Part shown: piece by piece, positions 34,319 through 42,885 of the stretch
Layout of the letters: each line of letters opens with the position of its first letter
Position numbering within the stretch: position 1 is the stretch's first letter
Assembly (NCBI RefSeq): GCF_000372465.1
Contig: NZ_AQUZ01000013.1
Coordinates: 62,001-126,000 of the forward strand
DNA from: Kribbella catacumbae DSM 19601
GTDB lineage: Bacteria > Actinomycetota > Actinomycetes > Propionibacteriales > Kribbellaceae
DNA length: 64,000 nt
Direction of reading: 5' to 3'
Notes under the pieces: model-generated
The model's database searches: none
The model's input: only the letters and a program-made list of their open reading frames with translations
Told to the model about the DNA's origin: nothing
Translations under genes and position numbers: made by a program

Positions 34319-35197
34319 CTATAGCACCAACACGGTCCCGTCGGGTGGGACCTTGACGCCCGCCGCCCGGATTCCGGCGTACTGCGAAGTCGCCGGGTCC
34401 AGGGCGGGGTTGGTGTTGTTGAGGTGCGTGTAGGCCCAGGCCGTTCCGGGCTGGACCGCGCTGAGTTTGCGGATGCGCTCCAGGCTGGCCTCGATCGGCA
34501 GGTGCCCCATCACGGTCTGCGCCTTTGCGGCAGCCTCAGCCTTGTCCGACATCTCACCGGCATCGTGAAAAGTGCCATCCAGTACTACGTACGTCGCGCC
34601 GTCCACGAACTCGTCGAAGCCATCCGGCCAAGTCGCCAGGCAGGGCGCATAGACGAGCACGCCGCCGGTCGCCGGATCCTCGAACCGGTACGCGACCACC
34701 CACGGATCGCCGGTCGTACTGGTCACGTACCTCGGTCTCTTGTTGCTGACAGCAAGCACCTTGACGCGGAAGCCGGCCAGGAGCTGGTCGGCTCCCACCG
34801 TCGACCAGGTCCAGGCGCCGTACCGGCTCACCATCGGCCGTACTGCGAAGTCGTCCCGCAACGCTTGCAGGACGGCCGGTGGCGCGTGCACCTCGAGCCC
34901 GGCGCACTCGCGCAGCATCATCAAGCCGAGCGTGTGATCCAGCTCGGCATCGGTCAGGAACACGCCCTTGATCGGTGTCTCCCGCGGCCCCGGCCCGGCG
35001 CGAAGCTCTTTGCTGGCAAGGATCTGCGCCCGGATGTCCGGTGAGGCGTTGACCAGGTACCAGTCGTTGCCGTTGGCACTGATCGCCAGGCCGTCCTGGG
35101 TGCGTGGCAACAGTCCCGGATCGGAGCAGGTCGGGCAGGCACAGTTCCATTGCGGGAAACCGCCGCCGGCGGCAGTCCCGAGCAGGATCGCCTTCAT
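34319..35197 (-). CDS. pqqB: PQQ biosynthesis protein PqqB
   Basis: The ATG at 35197 overlaps the pqqE stop by ATGA and gives 292 residues. The metallo-beta-lactamase-like fold begins MKAILLGTAAGGGFPQWNCA with the CxC pair continuing to CACPTCSD, then GLAISANGNDWYLVNASPD, FLTDAELDHTLGL and MGHLPI. PqqB acts late in pyrroloquinoline quinone synthesis, hydroxylating the Tyr-derived intermediate before PqqC. It is the last gene of the pqqA-C-D-E-B operon. Confidence 0.93.
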   Translation of the reverse strand: MKAILLGTAAGGGFPQWNCACPTCSDPGLLPRTQDGLAISANGNDWYLVNASPDIRAQILASKELRAGPGPRETPIKGVFLTDAELDHTLGLMMLRECAGLEVHAPPAVLQALRDDFAVRPMVSRYGAWTWSTVGADQLLAGFRVKVLAVSNKRPRYVTSTTGDPWVVAYRFEDPATGGVLVYAPCLATWPDGFDEFVDGATYVVLDGTFHDAGEMSDKAEAAAKAQTVMGHLPIEASLERIRKLSAVQPGTAWAYTHLNNTNPALDPATSQYAGIRAAGVKVPPDGTVLVL

Positions 35198-36273
35198 CGG
35201 CGCATCTCGAACTCGGCCGGCTTGAACTCGGCCGGCTTGACTGGCGTCCGCAGGATCAGGTCGACCAGCTCGCGGTCCGGCGACTTCCTGCAAACTGGAT
35301 CGGTCGCGGCGCCGTCACCCGTCAGCAGGAACGCTTGACAGCGGCAACCACCGAAGTCGATCCCACGCCGGTCACAACTCCGGCAGGTGTCGCTCATCCA
35401 GTCCTCGCCGCGATACGCGTTGAACGACTCCGAGCCGTACCAGATCTCCTGCAACGACTTGGTGGTCGCGTTGTCGAGGTTCAGCGTCTCGATCGCGCTC
35501 GCGGCCGGGCACGGGAGCACCGTCCCGTCCGGCGCGATAGTGAGCTGGCGAGCACCCCAGCCATACATGCACGGCTTCGGATACTCCTCGTAGTAGTCGG
35601 CGACGACATAGATGACCTGCATCCGCCCTTTCAGCCGATCGATGGCCGCCCGTACCACGGGCTGCGCCGCCGCGAGTTGCTCCTTCGTCGGCATCAACTG
35701 GTCGCGGTTGCGCAGCGCCCAGCCGTAGTACTGGGTGTTGGCCAGTTCCAGTCGGTCGGCGCCCATCTGCTCGGCGAGGGCGATGATGCCTTCGAGCTGA
35801 TCGTGGTTGGCGCGATGCAGGACGACGTTGACGCTCAGTGGGAGGCCGGTGCGTTTGATCAGCTCGGCGGCGACAAGCTTGTGGTGGTGGGCGCGGGTAC
35901 CGGCGATCTTGTTCGCCCGCTCGGCGTCGGCTGCCTGGACCGAGAGCTGGATGTGTGCCAGACCTTTGTCGACCAGGGTGTTGAGCCGTTGCTCAGTGAG
36001 TCCGAGGCCGCTGGTGACGAGGTTGACGTAGGCGCCGAGGTCCGCGGTGTGCTCGATCAACTCGGGGAGATCAGGCCGGCCGAGCGGCTCGCCGCCGGAG
36101 AAGTGCACCTGGAGCACGCCGAGTTCGCGCGCCTGGGTGAGAATCTCCTTCCACTGCTGGGTTGTCAGCTCCTGATCGCGTTGCAGAAGCTCCAACGGAT
36201 TGGAGCAGTACGGGCAATGCAGCGGGCAGCGATGGGTCAGCTCCGCCGTCAGCCCGAGAGGTGCTTCCGTCAT
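35194..36273 (-). CDS. pqqE: PqqA peptide cyclase PqqE (radical SAM)
   Basis: The ATG at 36273 overlaps the pqqD stop by ATGA; 359 residues. The radical SAM cysteines are in TAELTHRCPLHCPYCSNP (CxxxCxxC), and the C-terminal SPASM cysteines are in CMYGWGARQLTIAPDG, LPCPAAS and CRSCDRRGIDFGGCRCQAF. PqqE joins the glutamate and tyrosine side chains of PqqA. All cluster-binding cysteines are present, so it looks functional. Confidence 0.95.
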   Translation of the reverse strand: MTEAPLGLTAELTHRCPLHCPYCSNPLELLQRDQELTTQQWKEILTQARELGVLQVHFSGGEPLGRPDLPELIEHTADLGAYVNLVTSGLGLTEQRLNTLVDKGLAHIQLSVQAADAERANKIAGTRAHHHKLVAAELIKRTGLPLSVNVVLHRANHDQLEGIIALAEQMGADRLELANTQYYGWALRNRDQLMPTKEQLAAAQPVVRAAIDRLKGRMQVIYVVADYYEEYPKPCMYGWGARQLTIAPDGTVLPCPAASAIETLNLDNATTKSLQEIWYGSESFNAYRGEDWMSDTCRSCDRRGIDFGGCRCQAFLLTGDGAATDPVCRKSPDRELVDLILRTPVKPAEFKPAEFEMRR

Positions 36274-36521
36274 GACCACTCCACCACCTGTCGATCGGCG
36301 AGCCGGGTGAGGACATCGACGACCTGCTGCGCCTGGACGCCGTCGTACTGGTTGCTTAAGGCAAGAGTGATCTCGTCGACGGTGGTGTCGCCGTCGCAGA
36401 GCTGGAGGATCGCGGTCGCGGTCGGGTTGGGGACGAGGACGCCTTCTGGGTAGAGGAGCACCTGCAGATCCCTGGTGTGGTCGTAGGTCAGCCGCACGCC
36501 ACGCTTGAGCCGCGGCTTCAT
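36270..36521 (-). CDS. pqqD: PQQ peptide chaperone PqqD
   Basis: The 83-residue protein (KPRLKRGVRLTYDHTRDLQV, then LNP-type PNPTATAILQLCDGDTTVDE) is the RiPP recognition element that holds PqqA for PqqE. The ATG at 36521 is given; a GTG at 36545 overlapping the pqqC stop (GTGA) is an equally plausible coupled start and would add eight residues. It overlaps pqqE downstream. Confidence 0.92.
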   Translation of the reverse strand: MKPRLKRGVRLTYDHTRDLQVLLYPEGVLVPNPTATAILQLCDGDTTVDEITLALSNQYDGVQAQQVVDVLTRLADRQVVEWS

Positions 36522-36541
36522 TGCTTGACTGCCGCTCGCAT

Positions 36542-37222
36542 TCACTGCTTGGCCGCCGCTCGCTCGATCCCGTCGAGCATGGACCAGAGCACGTCGCATT
36601 TGAAGGACAGAGCGGCGATCGCGGCGACCTGCTGCTCGCGGGTGACGCAGTGCTCGACGACCAGGTCGAGCGTCGCCTGCCCTTCGCCGGACACCGCGTC
36701 GATCCGGTTGGTGAAGTAGGCCAGATCCTCGGCCCGGATCCACTCGTACGCCGTGAGCATGTCCACCACGCGTTGCTTCATCAGATGACCGGAGAACATC
36801 TCGGTCAGACCGGAGGCGACGGCTTCCACCCAGGGTTTCGTGCGCGCGAACGTCACGTAGGCGTCGACGGCGAACCGTACGCCGGGCGCGAGGTGGCGCT
36901 GGTCGAGTACCTCCTCGCGGGTCAGGCCGACCGCCTCGCACAGGCGCAACCAGCGCTCGAGTCCACCGTCCAGACCGGTCTTGCCATCGTGGTAGACGAT
37001 GCGGTCGAGCCACTGGCGCCGGACGTACGGCAGCGGGCAGTTGCTGATGATCGCCGCGTCCTTCTGCGGGATCATGCTCTGGTAGTACCAGCGGTTGGCG
37101 GCCCAGAGCCGCAACTCCCGCTCGTCCAGGTCGCCGGCGTGCAGGCGCCGGTGGAACGGATGCGTTCCCCAGTACCGGTACGACAGCCCGCGTAATGCGG
37201 CGGTGAATTCGTCGGCATTCAT
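36542..37222 (-). CDS. pqqC: Pyrroloquinoline-quinone synthase PqqC
   Basis: The ATG at 37222 (MNADEFTAALRGL) gives 226 residues; the longer frame from 37261 is not needed. Conserved features are YRYWGTHPFHRRLHAGDLDE, RWYYQSMIPQKDAAIISNCP and the helical bundle with VVEHCVTREQQ. PqqC catalyses the final ring closure and oxidation to PQQ with O2 and no cofactor. It lies between pqqA and pqqD in the operon. Confidence 0.94.
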   Translation of the reverse strand: MNADEFTAALRGLSYRYWGTHPFHRRLHAGDLDERELRLWAANRWYYQSMIPQKDAAIISNCPLPYVRRQWLDRIVYHDGKTGLDGGLERWLRLCEAVGLTREEVLDQRHLAPGVRFAVDAYVTFARTKPWVEAVASGLTEMFSGHLMKQRVVDMLTAYEWIRAEDLAYFTNRIDAVSGEGQATLDLVVEHCVTREQQVAAIAALSFKCDVLWSMLDGIERAAAKQ

Positions 37223-37366
37223 CGTTGACACGCGCGGCCTCCGCAACCGTTTCACCCACAATGGAACGTCACAAATGGAACCCGGCGGGCAATTGTCGCC
37301 GTGTGACGGAACTCGTCAGGGGAAATCGAGGGTGGCGGAGGCCCGCTGGGGCCTCCGCCGGCGGTG

Positions 37367-37465
37367 TCAGTCGACTCGTGCCGCGTAGGAAGTGACCTCG
37401 GTCGGAGTCTCGAACTCCAGGAAATCAGGGGCGATCCAGGCTTCGCGCTGGGTAGTTTCCACCAT
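37367..37465 (-). CDS. pqqA: PQQ precursor peptide PqqA
   Basis: This 32-codon gene starts with ATG at 37465 after AAGGAGT. It reads METT-type N-terminus MVETTQREAWIAPDFLEFET and ends TEVTSYAARVD. The Glu23-x3-Tyr27 pair (EVTSY) is the conserved pair that PqqE crosslinks and that becomes PQQ. It is 145 bases upstream of pqqC. Very short length explains why such genes are easily missed. Confidence 0.93.
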   Translation of the reverse strand: MVETTQREAWIAPDFLEFETPTEVTSYAARVD

Positions 37466-37603
37466 GGTGTACTCCTTGCGATCGTGACGGGGGGCGCCGT
37501 CAGTCGATACCCGGCCCGGCAGGGCCGGGAATCTGCAAGATAAGACTTACGAAGGGATTTTTACCAGCCCTGTCCCGGGATTTGGTATTTCAGGTTTCTT
37601 ATT

Positions 37604-38701
37604 TCAGAGCGTGCCGGTGAGCAGTTGCAGACCGAGGCTGCTGAGTGCTACAGACACCCACAGCAATGCCCCCAGCGCCAGCGGCCGCCAGCCGGCTTTG
37701 CGCAGCTCACCCGGCCGCATCGAGAGGCCGATGGCAACCAACGCACAGGTGATCAGATAGGTCCCGGCCAGCGACAAGCCTTCCTGCCACGCCTGCGGCA
37801 CCAAGCCCACACTCCGCAGCGCGGCCGCGACCAGGAACCCGATCAGGAAGAACGGCACCATCCGCCGCCACGGCAACCTGGTCATTCGCCCCCTTTTCAC
37901 CCTCGCCGCCTCGCCTGAAGGGTGAAAAGAGGGCGAATGATCACCTTGGGATCGGCGGGACTTGAGGATGACCAGGCCGATCACGATCGGGACGAGCATC
38001 AGCGAGCGGGTGAGCTTGACGACCAGCGCCTGGTCGCCGGCTTCCTGGCTGTACGTGTAGCCCGCGGCAACGACCGACGAGGAGTCGTTGATCGCAGTGC
38101 CGGCCCATAGGCCGAAGGCTTCCGGGCCGAGGCCGAGCAAGTGGCCGAGCGGGGGAAACGCGAGCACCGCGACCACGTTGAAGGTGAAGATGGTGGCCAG
38201 CGCGTACGCCACCGACGACCGCTTCGCACCGATCGCGGCGGTGGCGGCGGCAATCGCCGACGCGCCGCAGATCGCAGTACCGACTCCGATCAGCGTCTGG
38301 GTGTCGCCGCGTACTCCGAGCAGCCGGCCGAACAGCCATGCTCCGCCGAGCGCAACGGCCAGGGTCCCCAGCATCACGGGCAGCGAATCGCCACCGACCC
38401 GGACCACTTGCTGGAGGGACAGCCCAGTCCCCAGTACGACGATCGACAGCTGCAGCAGCGTCTTGGAGGCGAACTCGTAGCCCGGCCGCGACCAGCTCCC
38501 GCGCAACGCGGGGACGAGCACTCCGGCCAGGACGCCGAGCACGATCCCGAACACCGGGCCGCCGATCACCGGCACCAACCGCCCGAGCGGCACCGCCGCG
38601 GCCGCCAGCGCTAGAACCACCAATAGACCAGGGACCCGCTCAATGAAGTGCGGAGGCTCCGCAGTCACCACAGCGGGTGACCTAACCTCAACGTGCACCA
38701 C
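37604..38701 (-). CDS. YeiH/UPF0324 family membrane protein with in-frame insertion
   Basis: From the GTG at 38701 (or 38698) it has about 365 residues and 9-10 transmembrane helices. Family signatures are VIGGPVFGIVLGVLAG, LSIVVLGTGLSLQQV, ICGASAIAAATAAIGAK, AFGLWAGTAINDSSSVVAAG and AIGLSMRPGELRKAGWRPL. The family is linked to putative sulfate or anion export, with no firm substrate. A 66-bp palindromic element (37880-37945) interrupts a cytoplasmic loop between LVILKSRRSQ and RLPWRRMVPFF and adds about 22 residues without breaking the frame. It is divergent from a GntR gene. Confidence 0.88.
   Translation of the reverse strand: MVHVEVRSPAVVTAEPPHFIERVPGLLVVLALAAAAVPLGRLVPVIGGPVFGIVLGVLAGVLVPALRGSWSRPGYEFASKTLLQLSIVVLGTGLSLQQVVRVGGDSLPVMLGTLAVALGGAWLFGRLLGVRGDTQTLIGVGTAICGASAIAAATAAIGAKRSSVAYALATIFTFNVVAVLAFPPLGHLLGLGPEAFGLWAGTAINDSSSVVAAGYTYSQEAGDQALVVKLTRSLMLVPIVIGLVILKSRRSQGDHSPSFHPSGEAARVKRGRMTRLPWRRMVPFFLIGFLVAAALRSVGLVPQAWQEGLSLAGTYLITCALVAIGLSMRPGELRKAGWRPLALGALLWVSVALSSLGLQLLTGTL
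37880..37945. repeat. Palindromic repeat family element, copy B, inside yeiH-like gene
   Basis: Arms TCATTCGCCCCCTTTTCACC... and their inverse pair over 22 bases with one mismatch around a 15-base centre. The core TCATTCGCCCC/TTTT matches copy A at 23460-23557. The 66-base length is a multiple of three and the host frame stays open, so the host protein gains the segment GDHSPSFHPSGEAARVKRGR. Confidence 0.75.
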
Positions 38702-38716
38702 AGACCCGGATCCCCT

Positions 38717-38745
38717 TTGACTAAAATGTGCGTACATTTAAGTTA
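38717..38745 (+). promoter_or_regulatory. Promoter and operator of the GntR gene
   Basis: TTGACT at 38717 is followed after 17 bases by an AT-rich -10 region (AAGTTAAG). The spacer holds the inverted repeat AAATGT-GCGT-ACATTT (38724-38739), a typical GntR-type half-site pair. It also covers the start region of the divergent yeiH-like gene, so both could be controlled. Confidence 0.5.
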
Positions 38746-38793
38746 AGAGATGACCGGACATTTGGCAAGACGGCATCGACTGGAGAGGTCCGG

Positions 38794-39573
38794 ATGAGCG
38801 AGCGCAAGCTGGATCGCAGTGGCGGGCAGCCGCTGTGGAAGCAGCTGCAGCAGGAACTGGTACGCCGCCTGCGGGCCGGCGAGTTCGACGACCTGTTCCC
38901 CGGGGAGCTCGCGCTGGTCGAGGAGTACCAGGTCAGCCGTCACACGGTCCGCCAGGCGCTGAGCAAGCTCCGGGCCGACGGGCTGATCGTCGCCGAGCGC
39001 GGCCGCCAGCCGCGGGTCGCTACCTCTCCGGAGATCCTGCAGCCGATGGGTGCGCTCTACAGCCTCTTCTCGTCAGTAGAGGCGTCCGGCCTGGCGCAGC
39101 ACAGCGTCGTACGGGCTCTGGATGTCCGGGCTGACGGGGTGATCGCCACCCGGCTGGACCTGGAGGCTTCGATCCCTCTGGTGTACCTGGAGCGACTACG
39201 GTTCGCAGGAGACGAGCCGCTGGCGCTGGACCGCGTCTGGTTGCCCGCTTCACTGGCCGAAGGACTCCTGGACGCCGACTTCAGCCACACCAGCCTCTAC
39301 AACGAGCTGGCCGAGCGCACTGGGCTCCGGCTCGACCACGGCCGGGAGGACATCCGTGCGGTCAACCCGACGCCGGCAGAGCGTGCACTGCTGCACTGCC
39401 CGGCCGACGCCGCCGCCTTCTCGATCAACCGCCTTGGGCACGCCCAGGGGCGCAAGCTCGAGTGGCGCCACACCGTAGTACGGGGGGATCGGTTTGCCTT
39501 GGCTGCGGAGTTCTCCGCTCACGACGGCTACCGCCTGGCCCCGGCGACGGCCGGCAGAGGGATTACAGCGTGA
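38794..39573 (+). CDS. GntR/UTRA family transcriptional regulator
   Basis: The ATG at 38794 follows GGAGAGG; 259 residues. The N-terminal GntR winged helix is PLWKQLQQELVRRLRAG...ALVEEYQVSRHTVRQALSKL, and residues 95-250 form a UTRA effector domain (VYLERLRFAGDEPLALDRVW). HutC-type regulators of this kind respond to small metabolites, often sugars or amino acid derivatives. The divergent YeiH-like transporter gene is the likely target. Confidence 0.9.
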   Translation: MSERKLDRSGGQPLWKQLQQELVRRLRAGEFDDLFPGELALVEEYQVSRHTVRQALSKLRADGLIVAERGRQPRVATSPEILQPMGALYSLFSSVEASGLAQHSVVRALDVRADGVIATRLDLEASIPLVYLERLRFAGDEPLALDRVWLPASLAEGLLDADFSHTSLYNELAERTGLRLDHGREDIRAVNPTPAERALLHCPADAAAFSINRLGHAQGRKLEWRHTVVRGDRFALAAEFSAHDGYRLAPATAGRGITA

Positions 39574-40525
39574 TCGACTGCAGGTGATCGACCACGGTGA
39601 AGGCTGAACCGGTGGCTTCGACTGAAGCGCGGAGTTTGCTCAGCCCGCCCCAGTCGACCGCGGGCTTGTCCAGTGGCTGATCGAAGTCGTCCCAGTGGGT
39701 GGCGATCACGGTCTTCACCGGCTTGATCGTCTGGAGCAGCCGGTCGGTGACGCCCGGCTCGCCGCCCGGCGCTGCGAGCACCACGTCGACCTGCAGGTCC
39801 CGCAACGAGACCGGGTCGAAACCCGCAGTACTGAGGCTGAGGATGCGCAGGCCGCCGATGGTGATCACGTAGGCGAGCGTGCCCCCCTCGACCAGGTCTG
39901 CGATCGTCCGCGGCTTCGGCGGTACGGCGCCTGGCCGCGTCCCCGGGTACGCGAACTGGTGCCGCTTGCCGCCGCAGGAGTGCACCGACCTGAAGACCTC
40001 GATGGTGAAGCCGTCGAACGGCAGGTACTCGCCGCCGCTCACCTGAGACAGCTGGTCCGCCGGTGCGCGCAGGGCCCGGAGCAGGTTGAGATGCGTCTCG
40101 TTGCCGAGCACTGTCGCCTTGGTCCTCCGCGCGATGTAGGGCACGTCGGGGAGGTGGTCGTAGTGCCCGTGGTGCACGAGGATCGCGTCGGCCTGGCTCA
40201 CATACCGATCGATCACCTCGGGTTGGCTGACCACCTTCGTCGCCGGATCAGCGCCCGCGGGCGTGTAGGTCCCGGTCTTGAACCGCGTCAACCAGGGATC
40301 AGTCAGTACGACGTACTTGCCACACCTGATCTCCCACGCGTGATTCCCCCACCAGGTCATCACCACTGGCTTCCGGTCGACCGCCACCGTCCGGTCGGCA
40401 TCGGTGGCGGCGCCGGCTGCCCGCAAGCTCACCACGCCTGCGGCGCCTGCAGCAGTCGCCGCAGCCCCCACCAGCAGCCCGCGCCGCCCCACACTCCCTA
40501 CCGCTTTGCCACGACCTTGAGTCAC
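39563..40525 (-). CDS. TAT-exported metallo-beta-lactamase-fold hydrolase
   Basis: The GTG at 40525 follows GAAGGAG and gives 320 residues; an ATG at 40564 is possible. It has a twin-arginine signal (VGRRGLLVGAAATAAGAAGV). The mature part is an MBL-fold of the UlaG/N-acyl-phosphatidylethanolamine phospholipase-like branch, with the HxHxDH zinc motif in ILVHHGHYDHLPDV, a further His in EVFRSVHSCGG and VIATHWDDF near the end. The substrate is unknown. Its 3' end overlaps the end of the GntR gene by 11 bases. Confidence 0.85.
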   Translation of the reverse strand: MTQGRGKAVGSVGRRGLLVGAAATAAGAAGVVSLRAAGAATDADRTVAVDRKPVVMTWWGNHAWEIRCGKYVVLTDPWLTRFKTGTYTPAGADPATKVVSQPEVIDRYVSQADAILVHHGHYDHLPDVPYIARRTKATVLGNETHLNLLRALRAPADQLSQVSGGEYLPFDGFTIEVFRSVHSCGGKRHQFAYPGTRPGAVPPKPRTIADLVEGGTLAYVITIGGLRILSLSTAGFDPVSLRDLQVDVVLAAPGGEPGVTDRLLQTIKPVKTVIATHWDDFDQPLDKPAVDWGGLSKLRASVEATGSAFTVVDHLQSITL

Positions 40526-40645
40526 GCCTTCTCCTTCGTTCGATCCTTCCGGACCATCAGTCAAGGCGAGGCGGCTCTGCTATGTCGAATATGCTCTTAC
40601 ACATGTGGCGATCCCCTGGTGATATCGGTGCAGGTCAGCTGGGTC

Positions 40646-41527
40646 ATGCTGACTGAGCGCTATCTGCAGATCTTTGTCACGCTGGCCGACGAGCAGCACT
40701 TCGGCGACGCGGCCCGGGTCATCGGCATCACCCAGCCGCCGCTCTCGCAAGGCCTCCGGCGGCTGGAGGCGATGGTCGGCGCCAAGCTGTTCGAGCGCGG
40801 CCTCGGGCGCGTCGAGCTCACCCCAGCCGGCGTCGCCCTGCTCCCCTACGCCCGTCGCGCCCTGAGCGCTATCGACGAGTTCCACGACGCCGCCATCGCC
40901 CAGGACCCCGACGGCCCGGAGATCCGCCTCGGGCTGGCGCCTGAGGTCCCTGCGTCCGTCGGCGCCGCAGTGGCCGCCGCCTGTGGTGAAGCTGTCCACG
41001 GCAGCCGGGTCACCGTCACCTCCGCACCGACCAGCTCCCTAGTCGGCCAGGTCTCCAGCGGCCGCCTCGGGTTGGCCGTAGTACTGCATCCGGCCGTACT
41101 GGACGGGCTCCAGGCGGGGCCGGTGACTCTCCTCAGGAGCTGGGCACTGGTGCCGACGTCCCTCCACCCCGACGACGGCCAGCCACTGCCTCTCCGCAAG
41201 CTCGACGGGCTTCCAGTAGCCGTGCGGCCGCGTGCGGAAGCTCCTGCGGCCAGAGACCTGTTCCTAGACACGCTGGGCCTCCATAGACCCGGCGGCGGCA
41301 CAGTGGTCGTCACCGACGACAGAGCTGGCCTAGCCATGGCTGCTGCTGGGCAGGCGATCGTCGTGACTCCAGACGACTCATTGCAGGCCGCAGGCGTCGG
41401 CAGACATCGCCTGATAGACGACCCACTCCCAGTGCGCCTACGACTCGTCTGGCCTCAGCCCCGTACTCCGAACGCGCTCCCGCCCGAGGTCATGGCGCAG
41501 CTAACCGAAGCACTGGCGGAACCGTGA
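40646..41527 (+). CDS. LysR family regulator
   Basis: The 293-residue protein starts MLTERYLQIFVTLADEQHFG with the helix-turn-helix ARVIGITQPPLSQGLRRLEAMVGAKLFERG. The effector domain is divergent and alanine-rich. The stop overlaps the GTG of a class A beta-lactamase gene, so the two form an operon. It is divergent from the metallo-beta-lactamase gene, giving a layout in which one LysR could control two hydrolases. Confidence 0.85.
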   Translation: MLTERYLQIFVTLADEQHFGDAARVIGITQPPLSQGLRRLEAMVGAKLFERGLGRVELTPAGVALLPYARRALSAIDEFHDAAIAQDPDGPEIRLGLAPEVPASVGAAVAAACGEAVHGSRVTVTSAPTSSLVGQVSSGRLGLAVVLHPAVLDGLQAGPVTLLRSWALVPTSLHPDDGQPLPLRKLDGLPVAVRPRAEAPAARDLFLDTLGLHRPGGGTVVVTDDRAGLAMAAAGQAIVVTPDDSLQAAGVGRHRLIDDPLPVRLRLVWPQPRTPNALPPEVMAQLTEALAEP

Positions 41528-42396
41528 GCGCCCGCATCCGCGCGACCTTCGACGACGCCGGCGCCCGCGGCTGGCTCCACGCGGTCTCACTGGACCACCC
41601 GGACCAGACAGTCGCCCTGGACCCAGACGTCGTCGTACCGATCGCCTCTGTCTACAAGCTGCCGCTGCTGGCCGCCTTTTGCCACCTGATCGACACGCAG
41701 GAGCTCAACCCTCGCGAGCAGGTCACCCTGGCCCCGGAGGACCGCATCCCAGGCGCAACCGGGCTGTCGATCCTCCAAGACCCGGTCACGATGTCGCTCC
41801 GCGATCTGGCCGTGTCGATGATGACTGTGTCCGACAACGCCGCCGCGGACGCCTTGCTCAACAGGGTCGGTGTGGATCGCCTGGCCCAGCTACTGCAGTC
41901 GTTCGGCTTGGAGCACACGCGAGTACGCCGTGGGGCCGCGGGCAACCTCAGCGAGTTGCGGCGGCGTACAGGTACGAGCGACGTCGACGCTGCGTTCGCA
42001 GTACTGGCTGACAACGACCAGACGGATCCAGTAGGCATGTACGACGCTGCCGGGATGTCTGCGAGCTCCGCCAGAGACATGACCACGCTACTGGCGTCGC
42101 TGTGGTCTGGGCGGCTGCTGTCGGAGGAGCAGACGGCATTCGCCCAGAGGCTCATGCAGCAGCAGGTGTTCTCGCAACGACTCGCCTCGGGCTTCCCGTA
42201 CGACGGCGTGCGCGTCGCGGGCAAGACCGGGACCTTTGGCGCATTGCGGCACGAGGTCGGGGTGGTTGTGATGCCCGGCGGCGACGCGTACGCCGTCGCT
42301 GTCTTCGCCCACGCCGCACGAGGCGACTACCGCCTCCCCCGCGTCGACGCCGCCATCGGCGAGGCGGCCCGCCTCGCCGTCGACCAACTGCGCTAG
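41524..42396 (+). CDS. Class A beta-lactamase-like serine hydrolase
   Basis: The GTG at 41524 overlaps the lysR stop; 290 residues. The three active-site motifs are present: SVYKLPLLAAF (SxxK), MTVSDNAAADALLNRVG (SDN) and VAGKTGTFGALRHEVG (KTG). No signal peptide is seen at this start, which is unusual for a beta-lactamase and suggests a cytoplasmic esterase or amidase role, or an unrecognised export path. Its stop overlaps that of the convergent RidA gene. Confidence 0.85.
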   Translation: MSARIRATFDDAGARGWLHAVSLDHPDQTVALDPDVVVPIASVYKLPLLAAFCHLIDTQELNPREQVTLAPEDRIPGATGLSILQDPVTMSLRDLAVSMMTVSDNAAADALLNRVGVDRLAQLLQSFGLEHTRVRRGAAGNLSELRRRTGTSDVDAAFAVLADNDQTDPVGMYDAAGMSASSARDMTTLLASLWSGRLLSEEQTAFAQRLMQQQVFSQRLASGFPYDGVRVAGKTGTFGALRHEVGVVVMPGGDAYAVAVFAHAARGDYRLPRVDAAIGEAARLAVDQLR

Positions 42397-42782
42397 ACGA
42401 CCGCGTAGGCCTCGATCTCGATCAGGGCCTCGGGGCGGAACAGCGCGACCACCTGGACCGCAGTACTGGCGGGTGGGCTCGCGGTGTCGATGTATGCGTC
42501 CCGTGCGGCCCGGACCTCCGGCAGGAAAGCGATGTCGGTGACGTAGAAGTTGAGCTTCACCACGTCGGCGAAGGTCGCCCCGGCCGCGGCCAGGCAGCGC
42601 TCGAGATTGGCGAAGACCTGCCGCGCCTGCGCACCGGCGTCATCCACACCGACCAGGTTGCCATCGGCATCGAATGCGACCTGCCCAGCGATCGCGACCC
42701 ACCGACCGGGCCCGGTCACGACATGGCTGTATCCGTTACCCGGAGCGACACCTTCAGGATTCAGGTGAGAGAGCTGACTCAA
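42393..42782 (-). CDS. RidA family (imine deaminase-like) protein
   Basis: The 129-residue protein has the YjgF/RidA fold, with NPEGVAPGNGYSHVVTGPGRW, VAIAGQVAFDADGN, QVFANLERCLAAAGATFADVVKL and the family signature near FRPEALIEIEAYAVV. The catalytic arginine of RidA is replaced in part (YIDTASPPASTAVQV rather than RxxxxxxxPARS), so it belongs to another Rid subgroup. It is divergent from a LysR gene that is its likely regulator. Confidence 0.85.
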   Translation of the reverse strand: MSQLSHLNPEGVAPGNGYSHVVTGPGRWVAIAGQVAFDADGNLVGVDDAGAQARQVFANLERCLAAAGATFADVVKLNFYVTDIAFLPEVRAARDAYIDTASPPASTAVQVVALFRPEALIEIEAYAVV

Positions 42783-42885
42783 GACTTTCCTCCTCGGAAT
42801 GAGCCTCCATCCTCACCCCCGGCCGGCCATCGCACCAGCGCATACTCCGCAGCCCTGCCATGCGTCACGGGTATACCTTGCGAGG

